DNA of 64,000 bases from Epinephelus fuscoguttatus (GCF_011397635.1 NC_064765.1:30098632-30162631); one strand, 5' to 3'. Shown: positions 23,110 through 36,486, counted from the first letter of the stretch. Notes: a model not told the origin generated them from the sequence alone. Numbers and translations are program-made.

Positions 23110-26100
23110 TCTTAAATAGGACACTTGATACTATGGCGCACAACTAAGGCACGTTACACACTGTGTTGCACCCTGTAGTTGTAGGACATGGTTTTCCCAC
23201 ATAATGTGTGAAATGGTGAGAGACTTCATAAGCATACATTAGCATGATAATAACAGTTAAACTAATATGCACCCCAATGTATACTTACATTGACACAAGC
23301 TGAAGTTGTGTTGTACTGACAAAGACATTTTTGAACAGTATGTTTGTTGGAAACAGGGTTGGCTCTCACATTCAGCCAAGCGAAGAATGCAAGGATGCCG
23401 GATACAAAAAGCATCTGTTTTCTTTTTTAACCTTTTACTAATACAAACACAGAAAATAACATATCAGCTTTATTAGTCCCTTCACTTTCCTGCACTGTGC
23501 TGTATTTACAGGGCAAGACACAAATTTCAAAACCCATCTTCCTGTACCCATGAACTTTGTTTCCTGTGGTTGGGTCAGAGTAAACGTCAGTGCCTGGCAA
23601 ATGCTACCACAAGTTGCTGGTGTCAAGGGGTAAAAGTTTCAGAGCTTTGTAAGCAGAAGCCATCAAAGTATGACAACAAGGGCTGCCTTACCTCATGAGG
23701 CATGGACTGCAGATAGAAATGTAACTGAGGCCCTTATAGAGTCCAATCAAGTGCACATTAACACATTAGATAACGTAACAAACTACAACCTTAAATCCAT
23801 GCTCCAAATGACAACTGATCACAACCAATTAATGGGCTGATAACAGCCAAAACGAATGTCCAACTTGATTTTATAGCCAGTTAGTTTGATGGTCTGAAGA
23901 CAAATTTGACACTTTCAGCTGTACCAATAAAACAGGCTTTAAAAGAAATATATTTAAAGCACTGCAAAGTGCAAACACTGAGAAAAGAGGAGAGAAGCTG
24001 AAGTGATGCAGAGGTTACAGGCATTTTGATGAAAAGCACTCAGGTGCATTTCAAGACTGTATTTCATATATGCAAACCAGACTCATCTTCTTCACTTCAG
24101 AAACAGCTGTATTACTGCAGTAATTGAAAGAAATTAATGTATTTGCAAGAGAAATACAGAAAGTTGTGAACAGCCAGCTGACAGCTAAATGACAGTTTGT
24201 TAATGTTGTGTTTGAATATTTTATGCTCCACCCAGCTTTTGGTTGGGCCTGTATCACAGATATACAATGTGAAACCACAATGTTGACACCTTAACTTTTA
24301 TAACAAAGATAAATACACGAGTGCAATATGCAAATTGCATATGGTAAACCACACGAGACACTGCATGGTACTGCTGGCACGGCTTTTTATATCTGATTCT
24401 GGTATCTCTTCTGACAAAGCTGAGTACAGTGTTGTGAAGCCAAGACGCCGTTGCACAGTACACACCTGTGACATCATCAGCACATATTGGTGATCAAATC
24501 CCCCGGAGAAACAGACTTCGAGAAGTATGACAGGCCCCTGTTACATAACAGGGAGTAGCTGAATGGTAATATTCCTCCTTTTTCATCCACTGGAGGTCCT
24601 CAGTAAGCTTTGTTTTATCATTGTTTTTTTACTTGATGGATGAAATACTATCCTTTACCCTTTCAGTGTTCCAAATGATTTACTGTATGAAAAGAAGCCC
24701 TCGTTAGTTCGACTGCGGTTTCATTTATGTCTCACAGCTTGATAATCCACCCACTCTGTTTGCTCTCCTTTTTGTTCTGCTGTGTTCAAACCTGTAACAT
24801 CTGTGCTGGGGCTTCTCTTTCTTTACTTTGGCTTCATACCTGTTTATTGGCATACGTTCACTTACCCTTATATCACACACTCACAGCCATACCCTATACA
24901 CCCTGCCACACTTCATGATTATCTTTTAAGTTTGGCTGCTCCTCAGCCCCTCGTGCATTTAGAATATGTGTGGCATTTCTAACCTCAAGCCAGCTGGTCA
25001 CAGAGGTTAACTGTATGGAATTCCAGTACTGACATTACGCAATGTTAATCAGTCAATCAAATTGATATTTCACTCGAGACCCATTTTAGAAACATTTGAT
25101 TGCCAGATGTGAACTGCAGTTAAACTCAGCTGGATGCAAGCACAGTCTGGATACGTCTGGACACAAGATAACACGTGTGGACAGGGCCTGTGGATAAGGA
25201 TCTGCCACATTCCTCTCAGGTCTGTTGCCCCACCACCTGCCCACTGGGTGTCCTCAGTGAGTTGACTGTCTCCACACACCACCTGACCTCTCTTCTAAGC
25301 CATGACTTGCCTGTGCGAAATCAATCAACACATGATCTGTGTGTGCATATGTGCCTTTCTCACAGCACCCTGCGCAACTCAAAAACACAGATGTCATAAC
25401 GTGCAATTTTTCATGCTGTCTGTATTAAAATGTCAGGATACAAGGGCGGAGCCAGACGTTGTAAACATATGGAGCTAGGCCCAAACCTGGGTGAATGCTG
25501 GGAGATTTTTCCTCCCATTTACGGCAGCTATATGCACTATTTTTCAAGCCATTTGAGATAATGATAGCAATGGAAGTTGTAAGCCGTTTAGTAATGTCAG
25601 TTATACTTGAGTTTGACAAGCAAAATGTTGCTATGAGAAAGGTCTATTACAAATTGAGCAACACGGAGCAACAGTTTTCGTTTTTCCCCCACAGAGGGTT
25701 TATTTCTGCTGTTTATAATTAGATTCTTGGTTTTGGCTTTAGCAAAAAGGATTTGTTAGTTCCTCACAGGAAAACGAAGATCTTACATCGTATCCCTCTA
25801 CTTACTCCTGAGCCTCGGACACAGAAACCTGTCAGGAACAATATACTTGTTCTGCAGTGTTTTGTGGACTACTACTAAAGAGATTCCTGCTGACCCATTC
25901 ACCTGCTCCTCATCAGCAATCAGTAACAGCTGCTCATCCCCACAAAGTTTACTATATGTGCCCAGCTGTTTCTATCCGCCTGTTATCTGTTTACCTGTTG
26001 CTTATCCAGCCTGCCTTCCTGTTCTTGATTTAAGCCTGTTAAACCAATTTCACTACGTTCTAACTCCATGTGTCTGCTTTCAGGTTTCGCCCAGATGTTA

Positions 26101-26579
26101 CACTACTTGAAGGACCTGTTCATGGTACATCCACACAGGTGATTTCATTTGCTTTGGAGGAGCTCTGCTCAGGAGTGTGCAGAATGTGTTTGATAGACAT
26201 CTTCCTCACTCTCCTGTTATGTTCGTTAAACCGGTTACACTTTTATCATTCTTATTGGTGCATGGAGTCCAGTGACCTCACATAATGCCCAGCATAGCTC
26301 TGCACACCTTTGACCTGAGCAGAGATCTAATCAGCAAGCCAAAGTGAAAACACCTGCGCAGATGTGCAGGGCCTTTACAGCAGCCCAGTCTCCACAATAA
26401 AATGCTGGCATGGTAGGTTTCTGCAAACCATGGCTATGTTACATTTGTACGTTTCATACATATGACGTAGTTCAGATTATATGCTTATGAGCTAAGTTTT
26501 GCATCAGGAAGCGGGAGGGGGTGGTGGATGGCATAATGCCTAGGTGAGAAGACTGCCAAGCAGCAGGAAGCAGACGAGT
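23110..26579. other. No gene seen
   Basis: About 3.5 kb of intergenic DNA. Several open frames of 60-90 codons occur on both strands, but none has a domain, paired splice sites or clear coding bias. No transposon ends could be fixed. Confidence 0.5.
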
Positions 26580-26780
26580 ATTTGAAACCAACAAAAAACA
26601 GGTGGTTTTTAACAATATGTCCAGACGTGTCCAGCAGTGTTAGTCGTGATGAAAGTGGGTATTTTAAGCCAAAACATGATGTTTTCCTCACCCTAACCAA
26701 GAGATTATTGTACCTAAACCTAACCACACAATAACCACAGCTTTGTCTCGGTATAAAATTGAAAAATGACACTTAAAATT
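26580..26780 (+). repeat. Dispersed repeat 'accaag…acctaacc', copy 2 of 3
   Basis: Contains 'aagccaaaacatgatg', 'ccctaaccaagagatt' and 'acctaaacctaaccac', matching the other copies at 9733-9870 (inverted) and 30930-31110 (direct). Confidence 0.5.
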
Positions 26781-27923
26781 ATAACATATCTGCTACATAT
26801 GAATCGTACAAATGATCGTACAAACATATCTGTAGTTTGCAAAAACATAAAATGCCATACATGGGGTTGCTTTCAACAGCGCACACAGTCTAGATAACAC
26901 TTAAGTCAAAATGAAAAGCAATATTGTATGCCACACAAGTCAAAAACATACAACTGGCCTTTTTTCACAACAGACATTTCGTCACAATGTAATTAATAAG
27001 TTGGTGTACTTAGTAACTTTTAATTATGGTCATTTCAAGGTCCTTAGTATTTCGACAGCTGACTCCCTGGAATGTTTTACTGGGCAGTTAAACTACTTAA
27101 TAGAACTGAACCATTGCTAATGTCATTAATTATTAATTACATTTCCTGCTATATCAAGTTAGGATGTCTGCTGTGCAAACAGTATTTTACTGTTAAATCA
27201 GAATATTTAACAGACATACATACATTAGAGTTGGCTATCTCCATATTTATGAGCTATTCATCTGATGTGTAATCCTTTTTTTTGCAAAGTAATTAAATTG
27301 TCTGCAGCATAAATGCAGGTTAGGGTTAAGGATACACTTGAAAGACTGCAGACGAGTGACAATCGCTAGCTGAGGCAATATTTGTGCTGAATGTGGGCAG
27401 GGCCTAATGTGACTGACACCTAGCTAGCTAGCTAATGTTAACTAGCTTGGTAATAAATACAATGAAATATGATGTTTTAGGGGACAGCTTCCATTTTCTT
27501 ATGTTCCATGCCTGTCTCCTGACTCACTGGCAGCCAGGCAGCATCTCTCATGTGGTAGCAGTTTGTGTTTGGCATGGTCAATATAACACAATATCAGCTG
27601 GTACGACAAGGCAACAATCAATCTCTCCCCCACACACTTCTTTGCAACTGGTTCAGATTGCGTCAGAGTTCACCACAGTTAAACTTGTGATGCAAAGATG
27701 CAAATTTGCTTTGCCTTTGGATGCAAATGTTCTATTTGATCGTCTGATCGCACTGAATGGAAATGGGAGGCGAATATTGATTATATGATTTTGTTTGCCA
27801 ACTGGAACATACTGTCAACAGAATTAACATATTGGAACTTTATATGGTCATATGTTATAATTGCGAACATTAGCATTCATTTAAAGTTTTTTTCTGACCA
27901 TCTGGCAAATCTAAGTCCTGACT
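26781..27923. other. No gene seen
   Basis: A 117-codon plus frame at 27435-27788 has no recognisable domain or splice context. A (CTAG)n-like tract lies at about 27420-27450. Treated as repeat-derived or random. Confidence 0.45.
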
Positions 27924-28061
27924 CAGCACTTTTATAGAGTCTTTCTAGTCTTCCAACCACTCAAAGATTTTTTTACATTGCAGAGTTACATTAACCCATT
28001 CACACAAACATTCACACACTGGTGACTGAGGCTACTGTACACAGTGCCACCTGCAACTCAG
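27924..28061 (-). mobile_element. Partial SINE, same family as 59186-59484
   Basis: The blocks 'ctagtcttcc', 'accactcaaag', 'cccattcacac', 'acactggtgactgaggct' and 'gtgccacctgcaactca' align with 59215-59330. Only the tail half is present. Confidence 0.6.
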
Positions 28062-28075
28062 TTAAACATCTATAT

Positions 28076-28192
28076 GATGAGAGCAGTGAGACTGTAAACA
28101 CTATAAGAATGTTGTGAGCCTTAAAACCAAACAATGAAAGATACACTGAAACGCTCCATAGAACTGAGCGGAACTGCACCGCTGGGTAATAA
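28076..28192. repeat. Dispersed repeat shared with 36808-36930
   Basis: Both copies have 'gatgagagcRgtgaga', a mid-block 'aacaatg', then 'aaaYgctcc', 'gagctga-ggaactgca' and 'ggRtRatRat'-type blocks in the same order. Class unknown. Confidence 0.5.
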
Positions 28193-28214
28193 TTCTTTGT
28201 GGGTTTGTCACTAA

Positions 28215-28671
28215 GGGCTGTTTCATAGCCCACGCGCGCAACTTGAGCAAGCGATGCTTGAAATGCAATACATCGCTCGTGCAATAGGTGGTAGCAGAGT
28301 CACCGGTACATTCTGGCTAGCTAGTACAGCTGTAGCTAGCTAGTACTGCTGTTTTATTAGAGTGCAGGGCACTAGAACTGTCATGTAAATGGGGGTGTGC
28401 CCGTACGAGTTTGCAAAGTTTTTCCACCTCGCCCGCCATATTTCATACCTGCTTCTTCTGTGAATAACAAAAAGTGGTTAATTTCAAGTACGTCACTTGC
28501 ATTATCATCCCCACTGGCAACGCATGATATTGCACATGTTGCTGCGTCGCCTATCAAAAAACATGGACAATACATTTTGAGACGCAAGCACACATCATGG
28601 CGGCCAATGAATCTTGATGCGTCCCAATGTGTTCGTGTCTGCGTGCCTTTGCGTTGACTATAAAACAGCCC
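28215..28671. mobile_element. PIF/Harbinger-type MITE, 457 bp
   Basis: The left end gggctgtttcatagccc pairs with the right end ctataaaacagccc (complement gggctgttttatag). TAA flanks both sides (28212-28214 and 28672-28674), a TWA-type 3-bp target duplication. The arms also share 'acgcgc/gcgt' CpG-rich blocks. No transposase is present. Confidence 0.72.
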
Positions 28672-28674
28672 TAA

Positions 28675-29210
28675 TTCATTAGGCAGATTCTATAGCTGAA
28701 TGTAAATGTATACATCTAACAGTCAAACATAGAACCGTGCTGATAGTTACAGGTTACAGCCCATGATAGCTATTAAAGCAAGCACTGTATTGAATCTGTG
28801 AGAGCTCAAAGGAATACATATATATCAATTACTCACCCTGTGTCAATTGAATTTGTGAATTAAATGCTTTTCTTGCATGCGTTCCGTGAACCAAGTATCC
28901 AAAAACTGAGTAGTTCTTGATAAATTGATGTATAAGGGCTTTGTGTTTTACCAACTGCAAAACTTTTTGAAAACATCCATTTACAAACTCTTAGGGGCCT
29001 TCCACATGCCGCATCTTTAACCACCTGGAAAACACAAGGTCAGGTGCTGGGCACTACTCTTGTGCCTTTTTTGCACCATATTTCAAGAGCACAGTGGCAG
29101 GTTGATATTTATGAAAGAAGGGAAAGATATCTGTCGGTGGTGATTGGTTATTCCTTGTCACACGACATGTGGCGCATACTGCTGCATTCCAAAAGCTGAA
29201 GGCCCTAAGA
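28675..29210. mobile_element. Fold-back family, copy C (left arm only) with embedded 'aggggcc' insert
   Basis: From 28807 (caaaggaatac) the sequence is the complement of the right arm of copies A and B ('atcaattactcac', 'ccaaaaactga'). It is followed from 28993 by the 'aggggccttccacatgcc' insert also seen in copy D. The flank 28675-28790 matches 34747-34850 as well, so C and D share more than the element itself. Confidence 0.6.
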
Positions 29211-30198
29211 GTGACATTTTTACGTTACACATAGTAATTTCATCCTTTGTTAATATAAAAATATTGATTGGTGTAACTTTAAAGTTCGCCATGACAGTGA
29301 TGTTGCAGTCAAAGAAGCCTAAATCCTTGTAGACAAGGAGGCACTGCATTGCACATGGTCACTTTGGTAGTAATTTTGGAGGGACATAAAAATATTACTC
29401 ACTTTTCTCCCACAGATACCAGCAGCCTCTCTGCTGATTTAAACCAGTCAGCTCTGGTCAGGAATTATTGCATCAGGTGATATATGACCCTTCATTTATC
29501 TTCAGAGAAACAACAAATTGTAAAAGACCATTTTACAGTGGTGATTTAGAGACCCTTTAGCCTTAGGCTCATTCCAGATAACCCTCCTTCAGTCTCACAT
29601 GTTAGGGACATGCTATAACAAGGTAGCACTGTGTGCCATTTTTGGTGCCGCAATGACTAAGAGGGGTGCTCCTTTGAGGAAAAATTTACTCAAAGTGGAT
29701 CTTTGACGCTTTCCATGAGCGATATTTTCTTTTTTCTTTCTTACCACACTTGAATATGTTCATCTTAACATCTGGTACTTGACAATGAAGTCACTCCTTT
29801 GACTCCTATACTGCAATTAGTTTGTGATTCATTCTCCCAAGAGTCATCATTGCTGAAGGGTTTTATTGTAGCAGCCCGATATATTGTCTTGGTAGATCCT
29901 TCATACTTTGTAATTCAGCCTGGGCAGGGATTAATGTGCTAAATGTGTTTTTGTTCATCTTATTGTGTGCATTTATTGTAAGCACCTTTGTTTGTAGATA
30001 ACAAGGCCTTTACCAGATGTTGGAGAACAATGGCAAACAGTCTAATTGTGTGACTTGTCCAGACTCCCCACCTTAGTTCTGGAGAGGAAAACATTTGGAA
30101 AAAATGTTTTTCATACTAATATGATCAAGCCAGACTTGCTGCTTGGTCTGGAAAACATACTGCTGATAGGCCTGCTTGGAAATGTTACATGCATGCTT

Positions 30199-30199
<1 letters not shown>
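29211..30199. other. No gene seen
   Basis: Intergenic DNA with no supported gene or clear transposon end. Confidence 0.5.

Positions 30200-30200
<1 letters not shown>

Positions 30201-30244
<44 letters not shown>
30201..30244. repeat. (CA)22 microsatellite
   Basis: Uninterrupted CA dinucleotide run of 44 bases. Confidence 0.97.
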
Positions 30245-30246
<2 letters not shown>

Positions 30247-30929
30247 TATGACAGCGATGAAGACATTTGAGCGTTAAGCACATTCTCACACAAGAATTTG
30301 GTGTGAGTGAGTACTTGAAGTTATTTTTCCATGTGGACTGTTAATGGGAAAGTCAGTGGAATGGGAACTACGTTAGTGTGAAATGTATCCTTCAACATGT
30401 TTACTTGATGTTTTGTCTACAATACAACAAACATGTTCTGTACTGCAGACAAATGATCCCATAAATGTACTGAATGATACATTTCTGAGTGCAACCCAGT
30501 TTTCTAGGCATCTAGGATAGTTGGCGAGAGCACAGTGGCAACCCTAGCAATAGAATTACATTAATTGTTCTGAGGGATTGTGCTACATGGGGAACTGAAC
30601 ATAAACCACTGAATAGTTTGACACTTACCTAAGGCCTTACTTAAAACAGCCACTGCCCAATTCCACGTAAGCAACCATGTCTGGGAATAGGAGGCATGGA
30701 ACCTGCCGATATCCTCAAACGTTACAGGCCACTGTCACTGGAAAAATGGCCACATAGGTTGAGTGTTTGAGCAGTTTATCACGACTCATACTTACGTTCA
30801 TTGTAAGGCAGTGCCCTCTAGTGGCTGTACTGTAACGAATAAAAAGCTAAACATTTAGTTTAATGTTGTAAAAAGAATAAAGGAGTCCCTAGGGTGGGCA
30901 GAAGGGGTGGTGTATGGGTCAAACAAGCA

Positions 30930-31110
30930 TAGGACTTTTACCCAGAGACGTGGCCCAAAATCAACACTGACTTATTTTAATAACAACAAAACATGGTATT
31001 CTAGCATACATGCATTACGTTAGTAACAAAAGCACTTATTTGAAGCCAAACCATGATGGTTTTTCTAAGCTTAACCACTTAGTTATGTTGCCTTAACCTC
31101 ACCTGAAAGT
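30930..31110 (+). repeat. Dispersed repeat 'accaag…acctaacc', copy 3 of 3
   Basis: Contains 'gaagccaaaccatgatgg', 'taaccacttagttatg' and 'ccttaacctcacctg', matching copies 1 and 2. Confidence 0.5.
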
Positions 31111-31311
31111 TCTGTAGTGTAATGGCAACTGTTTGATAATGGTGTAGTGGTAGTTGATTAGGTGGGTGGACTACTAAGTAGATGGACAGGTTACCAAGGA
31201 GGATGTAGGTATACTCTCCTATACGGTCCAGTGGCTTTTTGGCTGATAGGTGTGTATACTAAACTGTGACCATTAGGACAGTAATATTTCATTTCTGGGA
31301 AATTTATATAG

Positions 31312-33614
31312 GTGGTTTTGGAAGTTTGTGAAAATCAACCTGATTTGTCATTTAGATATGAGAGAACGTTTAACATTAGTGCAGGGTGTCGTATTTTTTG
31401 CTCTTCCAAAGCCAAAAAAGCAGTAAGAGAGATGTTGGATATGGATTATTGTGAAGCAACCCTCTCACAGCTGAATCCATCAGAGATCGACACTTCTTTG
31501 TTCCGCCATGGTGAGATGCTAACTAATGTTATGTAGCTTAGCATGTTAGCAAACAAATACTAATACTAATTATAAGATACGTTGTTTTTTTTTAACTTTA
31601 AATTAGTATTTGTTTCTGCTTTAAACAAATGGACAATTTAGTTTTGCTAGCAATGGGCCTTAATATTTGATAATGAAAGATATAGTCATAACTAAACATT
31701 AGCTTAAAATAAAACAATATACGGACTTACCCTGCCGTGGAAGAAAATTGTTGTTCTTGTATGTCCTTCGCATGAATTGCCAGGACAACGCTTGCATTGG
31801 GACCAGTGAGCTTTTCCCTCAGTTTTAATGTCCTCTTCATTCACAAAACTCTGCCAACACATTATATTGTGAATGTAGCACATATTGTGGTCCTTTCTGT
31901 CTACTTTTCTTTGATATTTCAAAACTGTTATTACAGAAATATGGTATTATCTCATTTGGATTGTTACTAACTGATATTGTTGAGAATGCCGTATTGACAT
32001 ACTGGGTCTGAAAGCTTGACAAGCTTGACAAAAGTAACAAAGGGGGTGGGGCTTAGCAAAGGGTCAGTTGAAAATGAGGCTAAAAGTGCAATAACCTGAA
32101 TCAGAGTATAATAAGACAGGTGTGTGTTGCTATTGCAGGCACAGTTAAACAGTTCATTCATCCATCATTGCTTGGCAGTGACTTTCTGTCTGTTTTCCTA
32201 GTTGGCACAGTGTGACCCTCCAAGCCTTAACAAGCTTGGCATGGAAGTCTTACCCAACAGAAAACAAAGCAGAGTAACATGCTCTGTCAGTGCTCTCATA
32301 TGTATCCGTCATTTTCCAATGGTATTCTTTATGGTAGCAAACAGCCCTCATTTGTATTTCCACAACATCTTCACAGCAGGAGGTAATCGCAATGGTATGC
32401 TTCTGATTAAGAGCAGGGTCAAACCTTCCATGACGGACAAGTTTGCTGATCTTCTCCCCTTTGCTGTGCTATTGAAGCTGTAATGAAGTGTGAATGTACT
32501 GTCAAAGTAAACTTAACCCTGTTAAACCCTGTTAAATCACTGTCCATTAGTTTCACCCCTCATAAACCACTGGAAGTCCGTCATTTTAAAGCAGCTGCAG
32601 GAGACATGAGTCTGATAGAAGTTGCTCCACATCAAGATTGACATTTTCAAAGTCCTATGTGTCTGCTAATAAAAATAAAAGACTGCAAAATACCTGTAGA
32701 GATAAATGAGAAAATGTTCCCTATTCTTGGCAACATGTTGTGCCGTCCTTCCAAGTTAAATTCATCTTTGCTGGCTTGTCTATCAAAGCTCTGCTCCAGG
32801 TCATTTTTGGTTTTCCTTGGAGAAGTCCATCTTAGTGCAACCCGTGGGATATAACATGCCTCCTTTTGTAGTATATGGCCCAACGTTCACAGTTTCCTCC
32901 ACCTTATTTCGGTAACGATAATCCTGCTTTTGATTTTTCAGCGTAATTCCAAGGTTGTAATCTTGTTGGGCCAGGAGATACCACATAACCCTCTCAGGCA
33001 TCCCTTGTGGACTTCATCAGTCTTTTTTATAACAGCTGTGTGTCCCTCCAGCATTTAAAACTATACAGGAGGCACTTGGTATTGCTTGTATGTAGATGGG
33101 GCCTTATTTTTAGCCTGTATTGCTTGGACTTCCTGATACTACAGGTGTGTAGTATAGTCATACTTTCGAATGCTTTGGTGGCATCTTGGCCAGCTGAATT
33201 GGCAACCCTGTCAAATACACCATGCTCGACTTCACTAAAGACCACCATGTATTGTAGCTGTGGCGGTAGTGGGCTGATCACATGAGGTTATTTCGCTTGA
33301 TATAAAGTATCGAGAACTGATACTCAGCCCTATTGCATGGTGAAAGTGGCAGACATTGTATGTCCTGAACCTGTCCATGCGATGTTTCTAGTCTTTGTGT
33401 CTGCCTTCAAATACTGTAACTGCTCACTTAGGAAGACGTTCATGGATAGCAAAACATGTACAATTGTTAAACGGTTAACTCCTCTGGATTCTGCTTTACA
33501 ACAGGAAGTCCTGCAATATTTAGCTATATATTGATTGAGGGCATTGAGGCTGTAAAGGCACAACAGAAGCATCAGGCATTCCTCAAAGATTGTATTTTGT
33601 ATTTTAAATATCAC
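31312..33614. pseudogene. Cluster of broken open frames, unclassified, possibly a decayed transposon gene
   Basis: A plus frame (31312-31536) and several minus frames (32647-32883, 32801-33001, 33027-33281, 33330-33614) lie close together. The minus frames are separated by short gaps and frame changes and read like pieces of one protein. They include QYMVVFSEVEHGVFDRVA at 33.2 kb, CWRDTQLL at 33.0 kb and a Lys/Gln-rich piece at 32.9 kb. No domain can be named, there is no intact start-to-stop frame, and no splice pairs restore one. The cause could equally be chance; confidence is low. Confidence 0.3.
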
Positions 33615-34746
33615 AGCAGAAACGAGTTCCCCTTTGTTTTGTGCCTGATATCAATCCTACACTGTTGACAGTGTTTGGCTCACAGCTGGAGCTGTGGCTC
33701 ATCCCTCTTGAGAGATGTGTCATATTAGGTGAATTCCCCAATAAAAACCTTTGTGTACATGTTTTGATTTAGCTTTGTATCCAAAGCATCCAATTGTCTC
33801 TTGGCGGTTTTGGTAATTTAATGCACTTTTCTCACACCTCAAACTAAGATTTCCCAACCTCTGGGAGAAAAACGCCAGCCAGGTTCATTTATCTTATCCA
33901 AGATATCTTTCATTTGGAAAGATATAGATGTTTTGCAGACAGATAGCTGTTTTTGGCGCCGCAGTGGGTGCATATGCGTCTTGTGTGCGTGTGAACATAC
34001 ATTCCTTCAGTGTGTCAGGTTGGCTTCCCCCATTAGCTTGCCCATTTCAGGTCTAGAGGAGAGCTGATTAGGGGTCCTGGCAGTGAAGGGATTATCACGC
34101 TGGGTCAGACTGTACCCTGCTGGTGTCCACTGAGGAATGCAGGCAAATCAACCAGTGAGCCTATCAGTCAGCCAGTCAGTCGGTCACGCACTGAGTCATC
34201 CCATCTGCCAGTCAGTCATCTGCCAGCGAGGCCCTCAGCCAGTCCTCACATGAGATTAGCTTGGCTTTCTATCAGCAACAATTACTGTGTAGGAACTGTA
34301 TGTTCCTCTCAACCTAGTGCCCAGCTCTCTCACACACAGACACACATTTAACATGATCATATCTATGTTGGATAGAAGAAGATAACTTACCTCCTCTTAT
34401 CTGTTGACCTCTTTTGTCCATATTTCAGTGAAAGGATCCATTCTGTTTTGGCAATTACAGTTAATGCATCTGGGAAAGGTGTTTGGTATTTTCATACAGG
34501 GGAGAAAGTCCCCCCAGGGGCAGAGGGGTCAAATGTAGCACTCTATTTGGCACAGAGTTACATCCGTATATTGAATTAGAGTAACTTAAAAATGTTAGGA
34601 GTTGAAAACAACAAAAGCTGAGAATGACGCAAGGAAGTGAGGAGGAAAGAGGGACAAAGGTGTGGAAATCTAGCAAGTGCTGAACAACACATTGATACAC
34701 ACACTTACTGTATGCTATTATATATAAACTTTGTACCCTTAATGAC
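33615..34746. other. No gene seen
   Basis: Intergenic DNA. A run of 'cagtcagtc'-type units lies at about 34160-34215. Confidence 0.45.
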
Positions 34747-34849
34747 TTATTCATTAGGCAGATACTGTAGCTGAATGTACATGTATACACCTAACAGGAA
34801 TCAAACATAGCAATGCGCCAATAGTTACAGCCCATGATAGCTACTACAG

Positions 34850-36486
34850 CAACTTTTTGAAAACATCCATTTACAAACTCTTAGGGGCCTTCCACATGCC
34901 GCGTCTTTAACCACCTGGAAAACGCAAGGTCAGGTGCTGGGCACTACTCTTAATTGTGCCTTTTTTGCGGCATAATCCAAGAGCACAGCGGCAGGTTGAT
35001 ATTTACAAAAGAAGGGAAAGGTATCTGTCGGCTGTGATTGGTTGTTCCTTGTCACACGACATGTGGCGCATACTGCTGCATTCCAAAAGCTGAACTCAGT
35101 TTATCTCAGGGTACAGCCATTGTGCCGTTGTCGACATTGAAAACAGTGAATCTGAGGGCGCAAAGATGCGGCATGTGTACAGCCCCTCCACAACTCCTGC
35201 AGCGTAATCCAAGTCTCATTTATTTAGTCACATGCTCAGTACTTCACACGCAGCCTGTTCTCGACAAGGAAGTGAACTGAAAGTGAAACTCATCTACTGT
35301 ATGCTCTTCTAAGCCAGATTCAGCTGACAACAGTAATTTTATCTTGCTGAACACAGGAGCTGTTGGTCTACCACTGCTTTAATCAGCAGCTTGTGACTTT
35401 GATTAATTAAAACTAACCCTTATAACAGTAAAGTCACACAATAACATACTAACTGACTGAGGGAACGGTAGACTAGCAGCTCCTGTGTTCAGCAAGATAA
35501 AATTACTGTTGTCAGCTGAATCTGGCTTTGAGGAGAGCATAGATAAGTTTCAGTTCAGTTCCCTGTTGGAAGGGGCTGTCTGGGAAGTACTTATTATATA
35601 ACTATATTAATGAGAATTGGATTATATTGCACAAGTTGTATCAGAGTTTCTAACAACAAATGTTTTGATGTAGTTTTACTGTTGTTAAACAAGGACCCCT
35701 ATGGGGCTTTTTACACTGTCAGTTCTGGCCACACCAAGTCAAGCCATGCCGGGCAGATTTGTATTCCCATTGTCAGTTTAGATGCACCGTGTCATGCCAC
35801 ACTGTGCCAAAGATGGACCTTTTCAGGAGTAGGTCCAAAAGCCAGGCTGCCCGTCTCAAGTGGGTAGCGGTGACTTCTTGCCGACCGCAGGCAATCCCCC
35901 ATGACTCCCCTTCTAAAACAAGCCGTGTGTGTTGCAAAACTCTACCCACCTCTGACTGCAGGACACCAAAAAGAGACAGGTGTTTTTAATAGTCTCTGTG
36001 TGTTAAGCTCTCAGTATTTTGTAGTGTCTAACTGAACTTTTGTGGTTCGGACTTAAATTTCTTCTCTGCATCCTGTTTGTACTTTAGATACCTGTTTCAT
36101 ATTACTATTTCATGTTTGCTATCAATTATGAAATTGTGTGAAGTTGCTGCTCAAAAACGGAACATTTCCGTATTTTGCTGCTTCACAATTAAAGTTTATA
36201 GATAACAAAATAACGGGACTTTTATTGTGAAGAATCTATAGGAAATGAAACGTGTTTATCACTGAATTAGTGGAACTTTGTTCGTGGCTTCAATAAAGGC
36301 AAGTCTCATAATACCACAAGTAATTTTGATTTCAAGTAATTTTTTTCCATTTTTGGATTCTTCCTTCATTTTTTTGTTTGTCGGCAGGTATGCAAGAAAT
36401 ATTAAGTTTTCTTTACGAATTCAACATAACACAAAACGAGTAACTGATATACAAATAGTCATTTGGGGAGTGAAATATTCCTTTGA
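34850..36486. mobile_element. Fold-back family, copy D, with two inserts
   Basis: Arms face each other about a centre near 35430. Examples are 'gaacacaggagctg' with 'cagctcctgtgttc', and 'aagccagattcagctg' with 'cagctgaatctggctt'. The right end reads atattcctTTGAt, a mutated TTAA. An insert with its own inverted ends occupies 34883-35187. A second insertion of about 0.6 kb (from about 35700 to about 36310) separates the outer end ('ccatttttggattctt') from the arm. Confidence 0.7.
34883..35187. mobile_element. 305-bp MITE inside fold-back copy D
   Basis: The left end aggggccttccacatgcc and the complement of the right end (aggggctgtacacatgcc, then gcatcttt) form an inverted terminus of about 26 bp with a few mismatches. 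The left 200 bp recur at 28993-29200. No target duplication is clear. Confidence 0.65.

Noticed and set aside
27435..27788. 117-codon plus frame
   Set aside because: No domain and no splice context. Block similarity to common fish repeats is more likely.
30201..30244. CRISPR-like or regulatory array
   Set aside because: A plain CA microsatellite with no spacers.
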